Counted from the stretch's first letter, positions 1 through 8,715 are shown. The stretch: 64,000 nucleotides of DNA from Thalassolituus sp. UBA1087 (GCA_002314145.1 DCCG01000028.1:1-64000); one strand, 5' to 3'. Notes: generated from the letters alone by a model not told the origin. A program made the numbers and translations.

Positions 1-3
1 TAA

Positions 4-231
4 TTAACCGCATGGACCACTAGCAAAGTGGCGGGAATGAAACTGGTGGCTTTCTATCACGATTTTTCGGCCGATGAAGGCAGTACCGATTATGGTACAG
101 AGCTGGACTTCCTGGTGGCTAAAAAAGTGAATGACAATCTGGCCGTGGCGGTGAAATACGCCAGTTACAGCGCCGACGATTACGCCACAGACACCGATAA
201 GATGTGGCTGCAGGCCGATATTAATTTCTGA
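4..231 (+). CDS. C-terminal fragment of an outer-membrane beta-barrel porin (alginate-export/OprD-like)
   Basis: Only the end of the gene is present. The last 67 residues alternate hydrophobic and polar positions as in beta strands, contain GTELDFLVAKKVNDNLAVA and KYASYSADDYATDTDKMWLQ, and finish in Phe, the usual last residue of an outer-membrane barrel. The pattern resembles the final strands of alginate-export-type porins of marine gammaproteobacteria (recalled, not searched). The reading frame has a TAA at 1-3, so the sequence to the left may be a broken gene or a contig edge. Residues before Val10 look unlike a barrel. The gene probably forms a diffusion channel and sits just upstream of cyanase, which could suggest small-solute uptake. 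Confidence 0.5.
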   Translation, partial: LTAWTTSKVAGMKLVAFYHDFSADEGSTDYGTELDFLVAKKVNDNLAVAVKYASYSADDYATDTDKMWLQADINF

Positions 232-298
232 TACTGATGTTTAATCGGGTCGTGCAGCTCCCCTGCCGGCCCAACCGATCCACAACGAGGATATTATT

Positions 299-742
299 AT
301 GTTAAGCAAACTTGAACTGACCGAAATGATCATGGTAACCAAAGCGGAAAAATCACTGAGCTGGGAAGCAATTGCCGCTGCGGTGAATATGTCACCGGTT
401 TTTGTGACGTCCGTATGCCTGGGTATGAACAGTCTGAAAGAAGAGCCGGCGGCCAAACTGGTGGAATTCCTTGGTTTGCCGGCACAGGCGAAAGACACTC
501 TGATGGCATTCCCGACCAAAGTCTGGGATCAGGCCGTTCCGACCGACCCGCTGATTTATCGTCTGTACGAAATTGTCGGCGTGTATGGTGAAACGCTGAA
601 AGAAGTGATCCAGGAAAAATTCGGTGACGGCATTATGAGCGCCATTGATTTCTCGATGGAAGTGGATAAAGAAGAAAACCCTAAAGGGGATCGCGTGCTG
701 CTCAACCTGAACGGTAAATTCCTGCCGTATAAATCCTGGTAA
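299..742 (+). CDS. cynS: Cyanate hydratase (cyanase)
   Basis: Cyanase converts cyanate and bicarbonate to ammonia and CO2 in the cytoplasm. The 147 residues match the family length. An N-terminal helical domain is followed by the conserved catalytic domain with PTDPLIYRLYEIVGVYG and EKFGDGIMSAIDF. The catalytic Arg, Glu and Ser known from the E. coli enzyme fall at R88, E91 and S114. The start at 299 has an AGG about 8 nt upstream. No cynT carbonic anhydrase or cynR regulator is adjacent; the upstream gene is a porin and a strong bidirectional terminator follows. The protein would both detoxify cyanate and supply ammonium, in line with the other nitrogen genes in the window. Confidence 0.95.
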   Translation: MLSKLELTEMIMVTKAEKSLSWEAIAAAVNMSPVFVTSVCLGMNSLKEEPAAKLVEFLGLPAQAKDTLMAFPTKVWDQAVPTDPLIYRLYEIVGVYGETLKEVIQEKFGDGIMSAIDFSMEVDKEENPKGDRVLLNLNGKFLPYKSW

Positions 743-795
743 GACCAGCGGTTTGCTGCCGGATAAGGCCGTATAACCGGATGTGATAAGGGAAT

Positions 796-827
796 AAAAA
801 AACCGCAGCTTAATCTGCGGTTTTTTT
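796..827. terminator. Bidirectional rho-independent terminator between cynS and the TauE-type gene
   Basis: The stem CCGCAG (803-808) pairs with CTGCGG (815-820). It is flanked by seven A residues on the left and seven T residues on the right, so it can end transcription from both convergent genes. Confidence 0.85.
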
Positions 828-886
828 ATAGACGCCATCCGGTCTGTGCAGCTTGTCGATGCAGGAATGGTGGTAACGTTTTTTTA

Positions 887-1699
887 TCAGACCATGGCGA
901 GGACGGTTTTACCTAACAGCAATACCGATACCAGACAGGCAAGAATAGCGAATCCCCACTGCAGGGCGTGAGGCGGAATTCGGGGTGCGAAACGTCGCGC
1001 CACCACAAGACCGGCAATGGTCGCGCCGATAAACCACCAGCTGGACGGCGCAATAGTAGCCCCATGCAGCAAGGTGCCGGTGACGGTACCGGCTGAAATC
1101 AGTGTGATGACCGCCAGCGACGTGGCGACAATACCGTGCATACCCAGATTACTGAACTGACGGACGCCGGGCACGATAAGAAAACCGCCACCAACGCCCA
1201 GCATGCCACTGAACAGGCCGGACAGACCTCCAATAGAGGTCAGGGTCGCGAAACAGCGGGAATTCCAGCGGAAACGGCCGGTATCCGGACGCAGCATACA
1301 ATTGGCGCCGATGGCTTCGTCGAGTTCATCCTGGGCCTGAGTCCCTTTCGCCTGCCGCGCCATACGCAGGGCGATATAAAACAGCAGCAGGCAGAACAGA
1401 ATCATCATGACATCGTGTGGCAGTACGTGGGATAACCAGATCCCCAGCGGTGACAGCAGAGTGCCGCTCAGTGCCATGACGACCGCGGCCCGGTAACGTA
1501 CCAGACCTTTGCGCAAGCCTTCGATGGTGCCAGTGGCCGAAGCCGTACCAATAGCAATCAGAGAGACGGGCACGGCTTCCGGTAATGACAGTCCCAGCCC
1601 CAGGATAAGAGCCGGCACGGCCAGTACGCCGCCACTTCCGGTCAGCCCCAGTGCCGCACCAACACCGGCACCGAGCAGGATTTCAGTTAACATAAGCAT
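887..1699 (-). CDS. TauE/SafE-family (DUF81) membrane permease
   Basis: A 270-residue integral membrane protein with about eight hydrophobic segments in two related halves. Each half carries a glycine-rich motif: AALGLTGSGGVLAVPALI near the N-terminus and SGMLGVGGGFLIVPGV near residue 165. This duplicated arrangement is typical of TauE/SafE transporters, which export sulfite, sulfoacetate and similar organic anions or move other small anions. The start could be the ATG at 1699 or the one two codons later. It converges on cynS and has no partner gene in an obvious operon, so the substrate cannot be assigned. Confidence 0.85.
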   Translation of the reverse strand: MLMLTEILLGAGVGAALGLTGSGGVLAVPALILGLGLSLPEAVPVSLIAIGTASATGTIEGLRKGLVRYRAAVVMALSGTLLSPLGIWLSHVLPHDVMMILFCLLLFYIALRMARQAKGTQAQDELDEAIGANCMLRPDTGRFRWNSRCFATLTSIGGLSGLFSGMLGVGGGFLIVPGVRQFSNLGMHGIVATSLAVITLISAGTVTGTLLHGATIAPSSWWFIGATIAGLVVARRFAPRIPPHALQWGFAILACLVSVLLLGKTVLAMV

Positions 1700-1905
1700 T
1701 CCGCCGCTGAGGCCTGCTAACAGATTAACAAGGCCGGTTATGGGTTCAACATATCATTCAATTTCACCCGGAGGCAGGCCGGAACAGGCGCCGGGCTCCG
1801 CGCTCCGGGTGAGTGTTATGCCATCGAATTATTAGTATATAACCAAATGGTTATTTTTTCAGCCCGTCCGTCAGGTCCTGTCAGGACAGTCCCTGCGCTG
1901 CAGGC

Positions 1906-1936
1906 AAAAAAAAGCACCGGCCAAAAGCGCCGGTGC
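1906..1936 (-). terminator. Rho-independent terminator of the OsmC-like gene
   Basis: GCACCGGC (1914-1921) pairs with GCCGGTGC (1929-1936). On the minus strand the stem is followed by a run of eight T (plus-strand A at 1906-1913). It lies about 50 nt past the stop of the OsmC-like gene. The rest of the gap to 1699 shows nothing else I can name. Confidence 0.85.
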
Positions 1937-1983
1937 ATTCTGTCATACAAGACGGGCCGCCTGCGGCCCGCTGCCGTGCTGAC

Positions 1984-2538
1984 TTATTCGTCGTCAGCCA
2001 GACTGATGGTCATAGGAATCGGGTTACGCATTGAGTTGCCCACTGGCGAATAGTAATTCGCACGCTGAACAATCTCTTCCAGTTCTTCGCGGCTGGCATC
2101 GCCTTTCACGATAAATTTCGCCCGGATTTCCTGGAACCCCATGTCTTCCGGCTGACGATCAGCACCACCGGCACCCCAGGCAGCGGTATTACCGATATCG
2201 GCTTCCAGCAGCACTTCAAGGTGCGACAGTTTGACGCCTTTCCAGGTCGCAACAGCGGTCACGCCCACGCACAGGCATCCGCCCAGTGCGGCCAGGACGA
2301 TTTCACCCGGTGCTGGCGCGGTATCTTCGCCAAACAGATGCAGGGGTTCATCAACCACCACTTCATGCTTACCGACGTAAGTAATGGTGCGGTACTGACC
2401 TTCGGTGACGGTGCGGGTTTTGTTGGTACCACGGTTTTCAGGATTGCTCAGCCCTTTTTCTGCAAAAGCGGCCAGACCTTCGCCATCGATAGGGCGGAGG
2501 TAAGATGCGGTTACGGTTGTTTCTGCGCCAGTGGACAT
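1984..2538 (-). CDS. OsmC-family protein
   Basis: OsmC/Ohr proteins reduce organic hydroperoxides through a pair of cysteines. This 184-residue protein has the family fold signature: a central PGEIVLAALGGCLCVGV helix with the first cysteine (C88, plus C90) and a C-terminal NYYSPVGNSMRNP segment. Most active family members have a second Cys in the CPV position of that segment; here it is Ser164. It may therefore be a binding or one-Cys variant rather than a classical peroxidase. The gene stands alone with its own terminator. The upstream 260 bp contain two AT-rich direct repeats (AAAAACAAATA) that could be promoter or operator elements. No OhrR-type regulator is next to it. Confidence 0.85.
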   Translation of the reverse strand: MSTGAETTVTASYLRPIDGEGLAAFAEKGLSNPENRGTNKTRTVTEGQYRTITYVGKHEVVVDEPLHLFGEDTAPAPGEIVLAALGGCLCVGVTAVATWKGVKLSHLEVLLEADIGNTAAWGAGGADRQPEDMGFQEIRAKFIVKGDASREELEEIVQRANYYSPVGNSMRNPIPMTISLADDE

Positions 2539-2609
2539 TGTTTGTCTCCAGTCTGTTGGTTAATTACTCATTGACTGTCAGACCTATAGCAGCCGCTGTG
2601 CCACCTTCA

Positions 2610-2723
2610 TAAAAACAAATATAGTCCTTTAAAAACAAATACTTAGAAAGCCCAACGGCAAATTGTAAACAATTCACCGGCAGCTCAGGCCGCGCATTGA
2701 TGGACAATGTCAGCGGACATTGT
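2610..2723. promoter_or_regulatory. Intergenic region between divergent OsmC-like and trkH genes
   Basis: This gap holds two copies of AAAAACAAATA about 20 bp apart (around 2610-2641), an AATTGT-AA-ACAATT inverted repeat near 2661-2674, and ACAATGTC-AGCG-GACATTGT at 2704-2723. These are visible repeats in a divergent promoter region; the regulators that might bind them are not known. Confidence 0.4.
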
Positions 2724-2801
2724 TTCCGCCGCAGCGTACAGGCCGCCGCGCAGAAACATTATTCTTTTAGCGCCTGCTGAGCTAGACTGCTGCGGTTTCA
2801 G

Positions 2802-4289
2802 ATGACGGCAATGGTTGGTATGCAAAAGACCTCCCTCCTGTTTAAGCTGATCCGTCCGGTATTTTATGTATGCGGTATCCTCGCCTTTATTATGGCGGCT
2901 CTGATGCTGGTGCCGGCGGCCTATGCACTGCTCAGCGATGACCATGAATATCAGGCCTTTCTGATAGGTTCGGCCCTGACCGCGTTTGCCGGCATGCTGA
3001 TGATGGCGCCGGGCTATGATGAACCTTTTTCTCTGACGGCCCGCCAGTTGTATCTGCTGACATCGCTCAGTTGGTTATTGCTGTCATTTTTCAGTGCCCT
3101 GCCACTGACCCTGACACACCACCCATTAACCCTGACCGACGCGGTATTCGAAGCAGTCTCGGGGATTACCACCACCGGCTCTACCGTGATGCATGGTCTG
3201 CATGAATTACCCGGCTCGCTGCTGCTGTGGCGCTCTATGTTGCAATGGGTGGGCGGTTTCGGTGTGATTGGTATGGCCGTGTCGGTGCTGCCTTTTCTGC
3301 GCGTCGGCGGCATGCGTCTGTTCCAGACGGAGTCGTCTGACTGGTCTGATAAATCACTGCCACGTTTCCGCGACCTGGCCCGGGCACTGATGATTCTGTA
3401 TTTCAGCCTGACGTTTTGCTGTGCAATGAGTTATTTCCTGGCCGGAATGACGCCCTTTGATGCCGTTAATCATGCTATGACTACGGTCTCAACCGGCGGC
3501 TATGCCACGGACGACAGTTCCATGGGCCGTTTTGATAACGGCATTCTGTGGATTGCCACGCTGTTTATGATGCTCGGCGGTATGCCCTTTATGCTGTTTA
3601 TCCGCTTTATGAACGAACGCCGTCCAGCTTCGTTAAAAGATGAACAGACCAAAGGCTTTATACTGATTGTGGCCGGTCTGGTCATCCTGCTGACCCTGGA
3701 GCGGCTGCTGACCACTGATCACCTCAATGCCTTCGATACCCTGACCCACGTGGCCTTTAATATTGTCTCTGTGATCACCACCACAGGCTATGCCTCCGGT
3801 GATTACACCCAATGGGGCGTGTTCAGCATTACGTTATTTTTCTTTGTCACCTTTATTGGTGGCTGTTCCGGTTCTACGAGTGGCGGGATGAAAATTTTCC
3901 GTTTTCAGCTGTCGTGGTTATTTTTAAAAGATCAGATGAACCGTCTGGTGCATCCGCACGGAATATCCCGGGTGACTTACAATGGCAAAGCCGTTTCCGA
4001 CGATATTATGTCGTCGGCGGTGGCTTTTTCCTTCCTGTTTTTTATTACCCTGGTGATCACCACACTGATTCTGTCGCTGACCGGACTTGATTTCGTATCC
4101 AGCTTTACCGGTGCCGCCACCGCACTGACTAACGTCGGGCCCGGCCTGGGCGACATTATTGGCCCTGCCGGTAATTTTGCCCCTCTGACAGATACCGCCA
4201 AATGGATTTTATGTTTTGCCATGGTGCTGGGGCGGCTGGAATTATTAACGGTTATGGTGCTGTTAACTCCGGTGTTCTGGCGCGGATAA
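2802..4289 (+). CDS. trkH: Trk-type potassium uptake membrane subunit (TrkH/TrkG/TrkI family)
   Basis: A 495-residue potassium channel-like transporter of the inner membrane. Four pore repeats are visible, each with a selectivity-filter-like motif: GITTTGS at 121-127, TVSTGGY at 228-234, VITTTGY at 324-330 and ALTNVGPG at 441-448. They are separated by paired membrane helices as in TrkH. Function requires the cytoplasmic TrkA subunit, which is not in the window. Three in-frame ATGs (2802, 2811, 2820) are possible starts and none has a clear Shine-Dalgarno site, so the first is kept provisionally. It converges on the short-chain dehydrogenase across a short gap. Confidence 0.9.
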   Translation: MTAMVGMQKTSLLFKLIRPVFYVCGILAFIMAALMLVPAAYALLSDDHEYQAFLIGSALTAFAGMLMMAPGYDEPFSLTARQLYLLTSLSWLLLSFFSALPLTLTHHPLTLTDAVFEAVSGITTTGSTVMHGLHELPGSLLLWRSMLQWVGGFGVIGMAVSVLPFLRVGGMRLFQTESSDWSDKSLPRFRDLARALMILYFSLTFCCAMSYFLAGMTPFDAVNHAMTTVSTGGYATDDSSMGRFDNGILWIATLFMMLGGMPFMLFIRFMNERRPASLKDEQTKGFILIVAGLVILLTLERLLTTDHLNAFDTLTHVAFNIVSVITTTGYASGDYTQWGVFSITLFFFVTFIGGCSGSTSGGMKIFRFQLSWLFLKDQMNRLVHPHGISRVTYNGKAVSDDIMSSAVAFSFLFFITLVITTLILSLTGLDFVSSFTGAATALTNVGPGLGDIIGPAGNFAPLTDTAKWILCFAMVLGRLELLTVMVLLTPVFWRG

Positions 4290-4344
4290 CCTGATGTCTC
4301 TGCAGCCACTCTGTTGCCGGCGTCCCTGCCGGCCATGACTGATA

Positions 4345-5109
4345 TTATTCCAGCGCTTCGAGAGATTCCGGCAGTATCTGCCCGCCGTCCACCACAATGG
4401 TCTGCCCGGTGACATAACCGGCGCCTTCAGAGGCAAAGTAATAAGCGGCGTTACCGATATCTTCCACTTGTCCGAGACGCTTCAGAGGAATCGAATTCGC
4501 CATCTGGGTTAAATACTCTTCGCCCATGCCCTGCAAGCCTTCGGTCAGAATATTGCCGGGCATAACAGCGTTGATGGTGATCTGATATTTCGCCAGCTCA
4601 ATCGACGCGGTGCGGATAAAACCCAGCTGTCCCGCTTTACTGGCACCATAATGCGCCCAGCCCGGAAAGCCGGTCACCGGACCGGTAATCGACGAGGTAA
4701 CAACAATACGCCCGGCACTGCTTTCTTTCAGCGCAGGAATCGCGGCCTGCACGGAAATAAAGGTACCTTTCAGGTTGGTGTTCATCACCAGATCCCAGTC
4801 ATCTTCAGACATGCTTTCCAGGGGCGCATCGGGGAAGATACCGGCGTTGGCACACAACACATCCAGACCGCCGAATTCAGCCACCACTTTATCAATGGCC
4901 GCGCTCATGGAGGCTTTATCACTGACCTGCCCTGCCACCCCGATCACCTTACTGCCAGTACTGGCCGCCAGTTCTGCGGCTGCGGCATCCGCCGTACTCT
5001 GATCACGGCCCAGCACGGCTACATCACAGCCGTGGCTGGCAAACACTTTGGCGATGCCTTTGCCAATACCTTTGGTTGCCCCTGTTACCAGAACTTTCTG
5101 CGCACTCAT
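4345..5109 (-). CDS. Short-chain dehydrogenase/reductase (FabG-like)
   Basis: A 254-residue NAD(P)-dependent oxidoreductase of the classical SDR type. It has the cofactor motif TGATKGIG at 9-16, NAG at 88-90, and the catalytic Ser140, Tyr154 and Lys158 (YGASK). The last residues resemble 3-oxoacyl-ACP reductases. AGGAG lies upstream of the ATG at 5109. It follows the aminotransferase/phospho-lyase gene by 24 nt on the same strand, so the two are likely cotranscribed. An attractive role is reduction or oxidation of the aldehyde made by the kinase/lyase pair upstream (inference). The substrate cannot be read from the sequence, and a fatty-acid role is less likely given the context. Confidence 0.85.
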   Translation of the reverse strand: MSAQKVLVTGATKGIGKGIAKVFASHGCDVAVLGRDQSTADAAAAELAASTGSKVIGVAGQVSDKASMSAAIDKVVAEFGGLDVLCANAGIFPDAPLESMSEDDWDLVMNTNLKGTFISVQAAIPALKESSAGRIVVTSSITGPVTGFPGWAHYGASKAGQLGFIRTASIELAKYQITINAVMPGNILTEGLQGMGEEYLTQMANSIPLKRLGQVEDIGNAAYYFASEGAGYVTGQTIVVDGGQILPESLEALE

Positions 5110-5133
5110 ATTGAGCTCCTGTCTCTGTGGTGG

Positions 5134-6525
5134 TTATGAATGAATGGTTGTCAGTACATGACGGAAGCGGCTGATAAACAGAGCCACATTGTCCTGTGAA
5201 AAACACAGGGGCGGGCGGATTTTCAGTGTGCTGCCGTGTTTACCGGCAGCGCCGATGAGAATGCCCTGTTCCCGCAATGCATTGATAATCTGGCTGGTCA
5301 GTTCTGCATCCGGTTCACCGTGTGCATTCACCAGATCAACACCAATAAATAAACCCGCGCCACGGACGGAACGGATCAGCGGGCAGCTGTCTGCCAGCGT
5401 GATTAATTCCTGTTTAAAGGCAGCGCCGGTATGGCGGGCATTTTCCTGCAGGCCTTCCATACCAATCGTGGTCAGTACGGCCTGAGCCGCCGCCACCGCC
5501 GCATGGGAACCGGCGAAGGTATTGAAATAACCTTCTTTATCCGCCATTGCCTGCAACAGATTGTCCGGAGCAATCAGACCCGCCACAGGGTAACCATTCC
5601 CCATGGGTTTGCCAAAACTGATGATGTCCGGCTGCAATGGTTGCTGTGCCTGACTGTGACGCAGGTAGCCCCAGAATGCTTCACCCGTGCGGGCAAAGCC
5701 GGGCTGTACTTCATCGGCAATAAATACCCCGCCAGCTTCCCGCACTTCATCCACCGCGGCGGTTAAAAAACCAGTGGGATGAGCGAAGACACCGTCACTG
5801 GAAAAAATACTGTCAGCGATCAGTGCCGCGACCCCATAGCCCCGGCTTTTCAGTGTATTGATCGCGCGGGTAATTTCTTCCCGTATCGCTGCCATCGCCT
5901 GATGCACAGGAATATCCTCCTGTTGCAGGGCATCCAGCGAAAAAGTCGCAACCCAGTCCGGCAATTGACGGCAGGATGACGGAGAAATCTGATTCACCAG
6001 CCAGGTATTACCGTGATAAGCCGCTTCAGAAACAATAACGCCCTGAGCCCCGGTGGCTAAAAATGCCAGACGCAGTGCCAGATCATTTGCTTCACTGCCG
6101 GTGCAGGTCATGACCAGACGAGGGTCCGGAAGAAATCCACAGTCTTCGCCCGCGGAGAGTGTCGCCAGCAATTGCTGAGCATAGGTGTGTCCGGCTTTAT
6201 TCAGATAGCGGCTGTGACTGTTAATTTTTTGCAGTTGAGCAGCAACCGCGTCGCTGACCGCGGGGTGAGCATGGCCCAGCACCGCGACATTGTTGTAGGC
6301 GTCCAGATAGCGGTTACCATCGGTATCAAACAGCCAGACCCCTTGCCCGTGATCAAACTCCAGCGGTTTACGATAAAAGAGTACCGACGTCGGCCCCAGC
6401 GTCTGCAGTCTTTCCTGCACCAGGCCATCAATATGAAGATTACCGCTGGCGGAAAAATCACAGGCATTCTGATCCAGTATGGGTTTCAGTGATGGCGGGT
6501 TGTCATCCTGGTGATCATTGCTCAT
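5134..6525 (-). CDS. Class III PLP-dependent enzyme resembling ethanolamine-phosphate / phosphohydroxylysine phospho-lyase
   Basis: A 463-residue fold-type I PLP enzyme. GSEAND (143-148) forms the cofactor phosphate region, ADEVQPGFARTG carries Asp271, and SFGKPMGNG carries the Schiff-base Lys306. Stretches such as YLDAYNNVAVLGHAHP, INSHSRYLN, YFNTFAGSHAAVA and LKIRPPLCFSQDN look closest, from memory, to the animal ETNPPL/PHYKPL group. That group does not transaminate but removes phosphate and ammonia from phosphorylated amino alcohols, giving an aldehyde. The ATG overlaps the stop of the upstream APH-type kinase by 4 nt (ATGA). A kinase followed by a phospho-lyase supports this reading over an ordinary aminotransferase; the substrate is unknown. 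Confidence 0.75.
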   Translation of the reverse strand: MSNDHQDDNPPSLKPILDQNACDFSASGNLHIDGLVQERLQTLGPTSVLFYRKPLEFDHGQGVWLFDTDGNRYLDAYNNVAVLGHAHPAVSDAVAAQLQKINSHSRYLNKAGHTYAQQLLATLSAGEDCGFLPDPRLVMTCTGSEANDLALRLAFLATGAQGVIVSEAAYHGNTWLVNQISPSSCRQLPDWVATFSLDALQQEDIPVHQAMAAIREEITRAINTLKSRGYGVAALIADSIFSSDGVFAHPTGFLTAAVDEVREAGGVFIADEVQPGFARTGEAFWGYLRHSQAQQPLQPDIISFGKPMGNGYPVAGLIAPDNLLQAMADKEGYFNTFAGSHAAVAAAQAVLTTIGMEGLQENARHTGAAFKQELITLADSCPLIRSVRGAGLFIGVDLVNAHGEPDAELTSQIINALREQGILIGAAGKHGSTLKIRPPLCFSQDNVALFISRFRHVLTTIHS

Positions 6526-7601
6526 GGCGTTTCCTGCTCACCGCCGGGCGGCGCTAACAGTTCACCCTGCAGGTATCTGGCGGCCAGTTTCAGCGTGCCC
6601 TGAGTAAATTCTTCGCCCTGCTCTCTGGCCAGCTCGGTTTTTGAATGTGATCCTATCCAGGCCAGCAAAGTCATGCGGCGCAGCATAATAAAAGTGGGAA
6701 TTTCGGCAATATCCTCAGCACTCAGCTGACCTTGCGTACGATACCCTTCGATCCACGCCTGAATTAATTCCGGGAGATCCGCGCGGGTTTCAATAAAACT
6801 GACGGCACTGGCCAGGTCGTACATAAACCAGCCGAGGCCGGCATCATCAAAATCAATTACCCGGGTTTCACCGTCCGATTCCAGCAGATTGGCCAGTCGC
6901 AGATCTGCATGAATCAGTCCGAATTTTCCGGCATTACGGCCGTACGCCTGTAAACGCTGTTCAATCTGAACCTGTGCATTTTCCAACACCACTTTACCGT
7001 CGGCACATAATCCTGGTCCGTCACGCCAGTCTCCCCATAACTGAACCGCGCCCAGGCAACCATCAAAATCCCAGATTAAACGTTCAAAATAATCCGGCCG
7101 CGGCCACTGGCGTGCATGCCGGTGCATACGTGCGGTCACTGCCCCCAGACGTTTAAAAGGTTCAATTAAACGGGATTCATCCGGCGCTTCACCGGGGATA
7201 AGTTCAAACAGTACGGCAAAGCGGCTTTCTTTCAGCGCCGGGGTTTCAATGGTCTGAATGATTTCACCATTCAGGGCACTGACCGCCTGTGGTGTCGCCA
7301 GTTTTTCTTCTGCCTGCAGCGCTTTCATCCAGGCCAGTTCAGTACGGATTGCGTTTTTACTGTGATAGCCGGTACGGTGCACCCGCAGAATCACAGGTTG
7401 CGGTTCACCGGCTGCATCGCGTACCGGAGAAGCGGCCGATGTTACCAGGTAGGTTGCATTTTCAGACAGGCTGAGCAGCCTCAGCTCTGCGTCCTCAGGT
7501 ATGCCCCAGGCTGGCAGTGCGCGCTGTGCAACACTCTGCAGGTGTTGCAGCTGTTGTTCATGAGTCAGTAATTCAAAAGGTTCTTTATCTGGTCCTGTCA
7601 T
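6522..7601 (-). CDS. APH-type small-molecule kinase (hydroxylysine/choline/homoserine kinase-like)
   Basis: A 359-residue phosphotransferase of the aminoglycoside-phosphotransferase fold. The catalytic loop is GLIHADLRLANLL, with H231, D233 and N238, and the metal-binding motif is VIDFDDAG with D250. The ATG at 7601 is chosen because GGGAAAG lies just before it; a longer TTG start at 7622 lacks a site. The gene overlaps the PLP enzyme by 4 nt, so the two are translationally coupled. In animals hydroxylysine kinase and phosphohydroxylysine phospho-lyase form the same pair, and bacteria are known to carry fused versions. It probably phosphorylates the hydroxyl of an amino alcohol (inference). 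It is unlikely to be an antibiotic-resistance enzyme in this context. Confidence 0.75.
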   Translation of the reverse strand: MTGPDKEPFELLTHEQQLQHLQSVAQRALPAWGIPEDAELRLLSLSENATYLVTSAASPVRDAAGEPQPVILRVHRTGYHSKNAIRTELAWMKALQAEEKLATPQAVSALNGEIIQTIETPALKESRFAVLFELIPGEAPDESRLIEPFKRLGAVTARMHRHARQWPRPDYFERLIWDFDGCLGAVQLWGDWRDGPGLCADGKVVLENAQVQIEQRLQAYGRNAGKFGLIHADLRLANLLESDGETRVIDFDDAGLGWFMYDLASAVSFIETRADLPELIQAWIEGYRTQGQLSAEDIAEIPTFIMLRRMTLLAWIGSHSKTELAREQGEEFTQGTLKLAARYLQGELLAPPGGEQETP

Positions 7602-7622
7602 AGCTTTCCCAATAAACGCCAA

Positions 7623-7675
7623 CTCCCGCGTGGGCGGGAGTATTAAGATTTCAGATTATCCGTTGTGTGATCACA
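7623..7675. promoter_or_regulatory. Hairpin and palindrome between the Dmm heme-subunit gene and the kinase gene
   Basis: The 84-nt gap contains CTCCCGC (7623-7629) pairing with GCGGGAG (7634-7640), and the 10-bp palindrome TGTGATCACA (7666-7675), which resembles a CRP/FNR-type half-site core. There is no T run, so the hairpin may modulate rather than end transcription into the kinase-lyase-SDR genes. Confidence 0.4.
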
Positions 7676-7685
7676 ACACTGAAAA

Positions 7686-8708
7686 TCAGTTTACCGGATC
7701 ATATTTTGCCAGCCAGTCCACCAGTATCTGGTGATAATGGGTAAGACCTTTATAGTCAATCAGAGGCTCCGGTAAATTCTTCATAACCCGATGCATACGT
7801 CGTGCCCAATCCTTATTAGTGACCAGATCGTCCATACTGATCAGATAAGTACGGATACTGAACATCAGCGCATTGGAACGCGCCATACGGTCGAGCACCT
7901 GCAATTCCACACGCAGATACACTTTTTCACCCACGTTTTCTGGCGTGACAGAACGGTTTTCAGCTCCCCACATAGGGTAAGTTTCCGGCGAGGTATCCAT
8001 GCGCGCATTGACGGTTAATGTCCAGTTGAGTCTGCGCACCGGACGGTCAACCGGAATAGCCGTGAGATATTTCAGTGCACGGTCAAACACACCCATTTCG
8101 TGCGCCATGGGCACGGGACCGTGCCATTCTTTAAAACTCATACCGGCATCAAAGGCCAGTGACCAGTCGGCCGGGCAGGTCACGATACCGGCATCCAGAA
8201 ACAGGTCGCCGTCACGCTGATCCAGCAGCGCAATATCACCCTGTACCTGACGCCCCATGTATTCCATCGGCGGGCATGGCAGAGTACTGCTGTCACCAAA
8301 GGTAAAGGTATCATCGAGCTTCAGCAGAAGATTCTGCCAGTGCCACTGATCACCGTTTTTTTCCAGTTTAAAATAATCCGGATAATCCGCTGACATAGTC
8401 GTCATGGCGCGGTCAATGAAATCCCAGCATGCCGGCTCCATATGGGGCATGGCCAGACAGCGTTTAGGATTTTCTTTTAATACCAGATCCCGCTCAGCCA
8501 TTTCTGACAGATAGTGTTCATCAATATCAAACAGGAATTCATTAACACTGCCGGCAGGGCCCGGTAATGTGTGTGGCTCAATATTCACTGAGTAGGCGTA
8601 TTCATCTTCCGGAAAAGGAAAAGGAAAACGCTCAATCGCTTCTTTACTGTTGGTGTAAGTAAAATCATCGCGGAAAGTTTCTAATTTAGCAGGTGCTGTT
8701 CGCATCAT
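7686..8708 (-). CDS. Heme-dependent oxidative N-demethylase subunit (DUF3445), dimethylamine monooxygenase catalytic subunit
   Basis: A 340-residue DUF3445 protein. The family is the PAS-fold heme enzyme (HODM) that demethylates dimethylamine to methylamine and formaldehyde using O2 and electrons from a partner reductase. Recognisable pieces are the N-terminal PFPFPEDEYAYSVNI segment, ENPKRCLAMP, the GIVTCPADWSLAFDAG core and a conserved VPVDRPVRRLNW-like stretch. GAGG precedes the ATG pair at 8705/8708. It follows the PDR reductase gene by 7 nt and the DmmA-family gene before that, giving the reductase/accessory/catalytic set expected of dimethylamine monooxygenase. The letters used for Dmm subunits vary in my memory, so no symbol is given. 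Confidence 0.85.
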   Translation of the reverse strand: MMRTAPAKLETFRDDFTYTNSKEAIERFPFPFPEDEYAYSVNIEPHTLPGPAGSVNEFLFDIDEHYLSEMAERDLVLKENPKRCLAMPHMEPACWDFIDRAMTTMSADYPDYFKLEKNGDQWHWQNLLLKLDDTFTFGDSSTLPCPPMEYMGRQVQGDIALLDQRDGDLFLDAGIVTCPADWSLAFDAGMSFKEWHGPVPMAHEMGVFDRALKYLTAIPVDRPVRRLNWTLTVNARMDTSPETYPMWGAENRSVTPENVGEKVYLRVELQVLDRMARSNALMFSIRTYLISMDDLVTNKDWARRMHRVMKNLPEPLIDYKGLTHYHQILVDWLAKYDPVN

Positions 8709-8715
8709 TCTTTCC

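Noticed and set aside
6522..7601. Aminoglycoside resistance phosphotransferase
   Set aside because: It is translationally coupled to a phospho-lyase-like enzyme in a catabolic setting, with no mobile elements nearby.
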